From assembly GCF_900107195.1 (NCBI RefSeq), contig NZ_FNPB01000002.1, positions 124,001-188,000 on the forward strand: 64,000 nucleotides of DNA. Reading direction: 5' to 3'. This document shows positions 59,637 through 64,000 of this stretch, one piece after another; the stretch's first letter is position 1; every line of letters starts with the position of its first letter. The stretch comes from Halobellus clavatus (GTDB taxonomy: Archaea > Halobacteriota > Halobacteria > Halobacteriales > Haloferacaceae). The translations under genes and the position numbers were made by a program. The notes beneath the pieces were generated by a model. That model did no database searches, was not told the origin of the DNA, and was given only the letters and a program-made list of their open reading frames with translations.

Positions 59637-61952
59637 ATGAGAGTCTCCCGTCTCACGAGCGCGCTCCGACCGCACCGCCGAACGCTCGCGTCCGCCCGAT
59701 CCGCGTGGCCCCGAGTGCTCGCGTTACTGGCCGGTGTGGGCCTCCTCAGCGCCGTGCTCTCCGTGCTCTACGGCATCACGAACGTCGTCGGCGGGACCGC
59801 GTGGCTGGCCCTCGCCGCTCTGCTCGCGTTCGTCGGTGCGACGGCGGCGCGCGACCGCTCTCTCGAGACCGGACTCGGGGTCGGCGGCGTCCTGCTCGTA
59901 CTCGGAGTCGGCGGGCATCTCCTCTCACTGCCGGACACGTACGCGGCAGTCACCTCGCTCCGCGTTCTGCGGGACCTCGTCGTTCTGGTCTTCGGCGACC
60001 TCACCTTGCTGCGGATCGTTCGCGCCGACCTCTGGGCGGTCGGGATCGCTCCTGCCCCGATTTTCGCCACCTGGTACCTCCTGCTCCGCCGGCAGTACGC
60101 CCTCGCTGCCTGGATCGGCGGACTCACGCTCGGATTCTTCTTGCTCACCGGCGACGCCGGCCGTACCGCCGCCCTCGGTGGCGTCACGAGCGCGCTCGCG
60201 GTGCTGGGCTTTGGAACGCTCGACCGGTCGGGGGCGTCGTGGACCCAGATCCGCGAACTCGGGATCGTCCTCGCGGCCGCCGTCGTGCTCGCCCGGGTGG
60301 CGCGCCCCGTCACCGCCGCGGTGTTCTCGCCGTCCGGAGACGCGTCGTTCTCCGGGGGGACGAACGCCGCTGGACTCACGACGGTCGAGGGGAGTCTCAA
60401 CGAGGCAGCGGGTCGGATCGACATCCGCGGGACGCTCTCGCTCTCGTCGACGGTCCGCTTCACCGTGACGGCAGACCGCGCCGCGCTCTGGCACGTCGCC
60501 GCCTACGATCGGTTCACCGGCGACGGGTGGGTCCGCTCGGGCGATCCCAACGACTACGACGATTCGCTGCGTTCGCCCCCCGGCGAAACCGAGACGATCG
60601 AACAGCGGTTCGAGGCCGAGACGGCAGTTGAGACGATGCCGGCCGCCTGGAACCCGGTCAGCGTCGGCTCCGACGTCGCGTCTCGGACCCGGGTTACGGC
60701 CCTCGGCGGACTCCAACCGACCCAGTCGTTCGCCGCAGAGGAGTCGTACTCGGTCACGAGCGAACGGCCGATCCGGGACCCCGCTGCGCTCCGGGACGCG
60801 ACGGGGTCGATCCCGGATGAGATCCGCGACCGCTACCTCCAGCTCCCGGCCAACACGCCGGGCCGCATCGGCCGGTTCGCGGCCGAACTCACCGCGGACG
60901 CCGAGACGCCGTTCGAAAAAACAGTCACGATCGAGCAGTGGCTCGAAGACAACCGGGAGTACTCTCTCGACGTCACTCGCCCGGACGGGAACGTCGCGGA
61001 CGCGTTCGTCTTTCGGATGGACCGCGGCTACTGCGTCTACTTCGCGACGGCGATGACGGTGATGCTCAGAACGCTCGACGTGCCGGCGCGGTTCGCGGTG
61101 GGGTACTCGACGGGACAACAGGTCAGCGAGACCGAGTGGGTGGTTCGCGGCTTCAACTCCCACGCGTGGGTCGAAGTCTACTTCCCCGAGATCGGGTGGG
61201 TCGCCTTCGATCCGACGCCCAGCGGGCCGCGGCAGACGGTCCGACAGCGCCGGCTGCAGACCGTCCGCCAGTCGAACCGCAGCGGTGTCGACACCGCCCG
61301 AACGCGTCTCAGCGCGGCGCGGTCGACTGCCACCGCGTCGGACAACGCGACACCCACCCCAGCGGCCACCGGTTCCGCCACCGAGCGCGCGACGACGACG
61401 TCCACCCCCCCGAATCAGAGCCGGATCGACGAGCAGCGCGGCGCGGTCGCGGCCGACACCGCCCCGGTCACGCTGACGCCCGACTCGTCGTCCGGCACCG
61501 AGTCCGAATCCGCCGTCACTCGGCGCTCACTCCTCACGGACCTTTCCGGGCCCGACGGACTGGCGCTCGCGGCCGGAGCCGTCGGCCTCGCACTCGGTGC
61601 GTCGAAGGTTGGCCTCCTGCAGCGCGGCCTTCGAGCCGTCGACCGGTACTGGCAACCCGCCACGGATTCGCCCCGACAGGACGTCGAACGAGCGTTCGAC
61701 CGCGTCGAGGCCGTCCTCGGGCGGCAGTACCGGTCTCGACGGGACGGCGAAACCCGCCGCGAGTACGTCGCGGCCGTCCAACAGCGCGGCACGCGGGACG
61801 ACCGGCTGGACCGGCTGGTCCACCTCTACGAGCACGCGGTGTACAAAGGAGCCGTCTCACGGCAGCGCGCGGACGAGGCACGGGAGATCGCGACCCAGAT
61901 CAGCCGGGAGGCCTCCCTCCTCTGGCGGCTCCGTCGCGGGACGGACCGGTAG
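59637..61952 (+). CDS. Transglutaminase-like membrane protein (DUF3488-type helices, DUF4129 tail)
   Basis: The 771-residue product has six helices in residues 25-215, a large external region, and another helix near 625-645. The transglutaminase core carries the Cys in DRGYCVYFATAMTVMLRTL, the His in RGFNSHAWVEVYFPEIGW and the Asp in AFDPTPSGP, a full Cys-His-Asp set. A Ser/Thr-rich linker follows (about 550-610), then the C-terminal DUF4129-like helical domain after the last helix. This is the architecture often found next to MoxR and DUF58 genes, which are absent here. It may cross-link or cleave surface proteins. The ATG at 59637 is used because the membrane part follows it. Confidence 0.85.
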   Translation: MRVSRLTSALRPHRRTLASARSAWPRVLALLAGVGLLSAVLSVLYGITNVVGGTAWLALAALLAFVGATAARDRSLETGLGVGGVLLVLGVGGHLLSLPDTYAAVTSLRVLRDLVVLVFGDLTLLRIVRADLWAVGIAPAPIFATWYLLLRRQYALAAWIGGLTLGFFLLTGDAGRTAALGGVTSALAVLGFGTLDRSGASWTQIRELGIVLAAAVVLARVARPVTAAVFSPSGDASFSGGTNAAGLTTVEGSLNEAAGRIDIRGTLSLSSTVRFTVTADRAALWHVAAYDRFTGDGWVRSGDPNDYDDSLRSPPGETETIEQRFEAETAVETMPAAWNPVSVGSDVASRTRVTALGGLQPTQSFAAEESYSVTSERPIRDPAALRDATGSIPDEIRDRYLQLPANTPGRIGRFAAELTADAETPFEKTVTIEQWLEDNREYSLDVTRPDGNVADAFVFRMDRGYCVYFATAMTVMLRTLDVPARFAVGYSTGQQVSETEWVVRGFNSHAWVEVYFPEIGWVAFDPTPSGPRQTVRQRRLQTVRQSNRSGVDTARTRLSAARSTATASDNATPTPAATGSATERATTTSTPPNQSRIDEQRGAVAADTAPVTLTPDSSSGTESESAVTRRSLLTDLSGPDGLALAAGAVGLALGASKVGLLQRGLRAVDRYWQPATDSPRQDVERAFDRVEAVLGRQYRSRRDGETRREYVAAVQQRGTRDDRLDRLVHLYEHAVYKGAVSRQRADEAREIATQISREASLLWRLRRGTDR

Positions 61953-62017
61953 TCAGCGGTCCCGAGACGACGTCGCGCTCCCCCGACTCCATCGCGCGCG
62001 TGAACAAGAATCAGGAG

Positions 62018-62027
62018 TATTTTTAAG
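62018..62027 (+). promoter_or_regulatory. TATA box of the PCNA gene
   Basis: TATTTTTAAG lies about 27-30 bases before the ATG at 62051, a strong archaeal TATA box that predicts a very short leader or none. Confidence 0.6.
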
Positions 62028-62050
62028 CCCGCTGTCGTACCTGCGCGCAT

Positions 62051-62794
62051 ATGTTCAAGGCCATCGTGGGCGCGTCTACGCTCCAGGACGCACTCGACTC
62101 GGTGAGTGTGCTGGTCGACGAGTGTAAGATCCGGCTGAACGAGGACGAGCTGTCGATTCGCGCGGTCGACCCCGCGAACGTCGGGATGGTGGATCTCTCG
62201 CTCGATGCGGCCGCGTTCGAGTCCTACGAGGCCGACGGAGGCGTCATCGGCGTCAACCTCGCGAAGCTCGAAGACTTCGTCGGGATGGCCTCGGGTGACG
62301 AACTGGTCGAACTCGAACTCGACGAGGAGACGCGGAAGCTCAACATCCGGATGGACGGCCTCTCCTCGACGCTGGCGCTCATCGATCCCGACTCGATCCG
62401 CCAGGAGCCCGACATCCCCGACCTGGACCTCTCCGCAGAGATCGTGCTGGAGGGGGCCCAACTGGACCGCGGGATCAAGGCCGCCGATATGGTCTCAGAT
62501 CACGTCCGCCTCCGCGTCGACGCCGCCGACGAAGCCTTTCACATCGAGGCCGAGGGCGACACCGACGACGTGGACTTCGAACTCGACGCCGAGGACCTGA
62601 TCGCGCTCACCGCCGGGTCGGCCGATTCGCTGTTTTCGCTCGACTACCTGAAAGATATGAACAAGGCGATCCCGAAAGACGCCGAGGTGACGATCGAACT
62701 CGGTGAGGAGTTCCCGGTGAAGATCCACTACGCGGTCGCCGAAGGACAGGGCAACATCACGTACATGCTCGCGCCGCGGATCCAGAGCGAGTAA
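62051..62794 (+). CDS. pcnA: DNA polymerase sliding clamp (PCNA)
   Basis: The 247-residue product is the whole PCNA fold. The N-terminal domain has [20 protein letters not shown] and [18 protein letters not shown], the interdomain connecting loop is near [20 protein letters not shown], and the C-terminal domain has [20 protein letters not shown] and a final MLAPRIQSE. The clamp forms a trimer around DNA and binds polymerases through PIP boxes. The RFC small subunit at 22.5 kb and the primase large subunit at the right edge are functional partners. Confidence 0.97.
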   Translation: MFKAIVGASTLQDALDSVSVLVDECKIRLNEDELSIRAVDPANVGMVDLSLDAAAFESYEADGGVIGVNLAKLEDFVGMASGDELVELELDEETRKLNIRMDGLSSTLALIDPDSIRQEPDIPDLDLSAEIVLEGAQLDRGIKAADMVSDHVRLRVDAADEAFHIEAEGDTDDVDFELDAEDLIALTAGSADSLFSLDYLKDMNKAIPKDAEVTIELGEEFPVKIHYAVAEGQGNITYMLAPRIQSE

Positions 62795-62825
62795 CCGTCT
62801 CGGCTCACCAGCACCGACCCGAGGC

Positions 62826-63416
62826 TCACCCGCGGTGGCGATCGATGACGCGCTTTGCCGCCTCGGCCTTCTCCTTCCACCCGTACCCCGACTCGTAGAC
62901 GTGGCGCTTCGACTCGACGAGCGCCTCCGGGGAGGACTCCTCGAAGCCGCCGCGAGCCCACGCGCCGCTCTCTTCGAGCCACTCGACCACGTTCGCTTTC
63001 GTCTCCGACCACGAGAGCCCGACCATCTCGTACCACGCGACCATCGCGAACACCGCGTTGTCGTGGCAGCCGGGGACGCTCCCGTTCGTGTATATGGTCC
63101 GCATCGGCTCTCTGGTCGGCTCGGAGACCTGCTCGCGGAACTCGGCGGCGGTCCGAAGCCTGAGGACCTCGTTGCGCTTCGTGACGCGCTCGTCGCGCGT
63201 GAGGCGATCGAGCGCTGCGCGGTGGAGCGCCCCCCACTCGCCATCGACCGCGTCGTAGAGCGCCGTCTCGGCGACCGGACCGGCCGAGAGCTCCGCGATG
63301 ACGTCGGTGTAGGCCTTCTCGACGTCCGGCCAGGGCGTCCCCTCGAACTCGCAGCCGGCGTCGTGGAGGCTGTTCGTGGCCCGGCAGTCGGGACACGGGT
63401 AGTCGAACTGCGGCAC
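62826..63416 (-). CDS. Conserved zinc-finger-containing protein between pcnA and priL
   Basis: The 196-residue product starts at a GTG at 63416 (VPQFDYPCPDCRATNSLHDA). CPDC and a third Cys in DAGCEFEG form a partial zinc site. Then comes a winged-helix-like region (KAYTDVIAELSAGPVAETALY), a middle segment with PGCHDNAVFAMVAWYEMVGL, and a C-terminal part FEESSPEALVESKRHVYESG. No known family name is certain. Its place between two replication genes is suggestive but may only be genome order. Confidence 0.7.
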   Translation of the reverse strand: MPQFDYPCPDCRATNSLHDAGCEFEGTPWPDVEKAYTDVIAELSAGPVAETALYDAVDGEWGALHRAALDRLTRDERVTKRNEVLRLRTAAEFREQVSEPTREPMRTIYTNGSVPGCHDNAVFAMVAWYEMVGLSWSETKANVVEWLEESGAWARGGFEESSPEALVESKRHVYESGYGWKEKAEAAKRVIDRHRG

Positions 63417-63526
63417 AGCCACGAGAACGCCGCCTGCGGTCTTAGGTGCCACGGTGTCCCCGCCGTCGCTTCCGGCCGTCACCCTGACCGTCGTGTTTAT
63501 TCGGCGGCGGTCGAAACAGATGGGCG

Positions 63527-64000
63527 ATGCCGATCGATCCGCTCTACGCCCGCTATCCCTTCTTCGACGGGGCGCGTGAGGCCGTTCGCGAGGCGGATCT
63601 CTCCCCGGCGGCACTCATCGCCGAGGACGCGCCCGCCGTCGAGCGCGGCCGCGAGCGGGTCGAACGCGCGCTGATGGAGGGCACCGTCGCGGCCGAGGAG
63701 CCGGGACGCTGGGACCGACGCGAGCAGTTGCTCTCGTATCCGATCGCGCGCATCCTGGTCTCGCTGATCGATACGCCCGCCGCGGTGGACAAGTACGCGA
63801 CGGCGGAGGCGACGACCGCGCGCGAGCGGTTCCGCGCGGACTTCTCGGAACCCGACGAGGGCCCCGCGAGCCGACGGACCGCATCGCTCGAAACGGTCCT
63901 CCGGGAGTTCGACCTCGAAGGAACCGTCCGTCCGGACCGGGGCAACGGGCCGGGCGACCGCCGCGAGCGAACGGGCGCCTCCCGGTCGCCGTCGCACTAC
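63527..64000 (+). CDS. priL: DNA primase large subunit, N-terminal part (runs off the window)
   Basis: The frame is open from the ATG at 63527 to the end of the window, 158 codons, starting MPIDPLYARYPFFDGAREAV and containing QLLSYPIARILVSLIDTPAA and ATAEATTARERF, which match the N-terminal helical domain of archaeal PriL. The large subunit supports the catalytic PriS and contributes to initiation of RNA primers; its iron-sulfur domain would lie past the edge. An upstream ATG at 63520 is in another frame. It is 732 bases from the pcnA stop, on the same strand. Confidence 0.85.
   Translation, partial: MPIDPLYARYPFFDGAREAVREADLSPAALIAEDAPAVERGRERVERALMEGTVAAEEPGRWDRREQLLSYPIARILVSLIDTPAAVDKYATAEATTARERFRADFSEPDEGPASRRTASLETVLREFDLEGTVRPDRGNGPGDRRERTGASRSPSHY

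Overview
The window is a stretch of haloarchaeal (class Halobacteria) chromosome. The evidence is the high GC content, the very acidic proteins, and archaeal information-processing genes (TATA-binding protein, PCNA clamp, a replication factor C small subunit, primase large subunit, archaeal-type TyrRS, Trm-G10 methyltransferase, RNase Z). It also carries the typical haloarchaeal pair of TatC proteins, one of them a double-TatC fusion, and a giant surface protein with a PGF-CTERM tail. The genus cannot be fixed from the sequence alone.

Layout. 1-5.2 kb is a lower-GC accessory segment. It holds a minus-strand operon (acidic His-rich secreted protein, ApbE flavin transferase, Ca-binding membrane-anchored protein, heme-b-type membrane protein), a divergent second heme-b-type membrane protein, and a decayed IS4-superfamily transposase. 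5.2-11.4 kb carries Hsp20, a PiT phosphate transporter, an unusual coiled protein with valine every fourth residue, a tandem universal stress protein, a DUF21/CBS protein and an archaeal prepilin peptidase. 11.4-31 kb is a housekeeping block: hisI, hisA, hisG and hisB dispersed among glmM-type mutase, tyrS, a DUF460 RNase-H-like protein, rnz, an RFC small subunit, archaetidylserine decarboxylase, a Trm-G10 enzyme and tbp. 31-44 kb has two divergent rhodaneses, a SpoIIM-like membrane protein, a MutS-like ATPase divergent from a LarE-like PP-loop enzyme, the divergent TatC pair, and a membrane-bound PAS/GAF/HTH-10 regulator. 44.3-55.6 kb is one 3760-residue cell-surface protein. 55.6-64 kb carries an RHH regulator with a queuosine-precursor-type transporter, an FtsJ/RlmE-TRAM methyltransferase, a stand-alone RCK protein and a K+ channel, a transglutaminase-domain membrane protein, PCNA, a zinc-finger protein and the start of priL.

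Connections. The PssD-type decarboxylase and the PGF-CTERM giant protein belong to the same known archaeosortase-dependent anchoring pathway, although no archaeosortase gene lies here. The TatC pair would export folded surface proteins. The most interesting unexplained items are: (1) the ApbE/cytochrome cluster, in which two membrane-anchored proteins each carry a TGAS motif on the segment predicted to be outside; (2) two collinear intergenic copies of an 86-bp element (TATA box plus structured downstream sequence) that look like a paralogous small-RNA family; (3) a duplicated, unrecognised module of about 260 residues in the giant protein; (4) a palindrome placed exactly between TATA box and start codon of the RHH/transporter operon.
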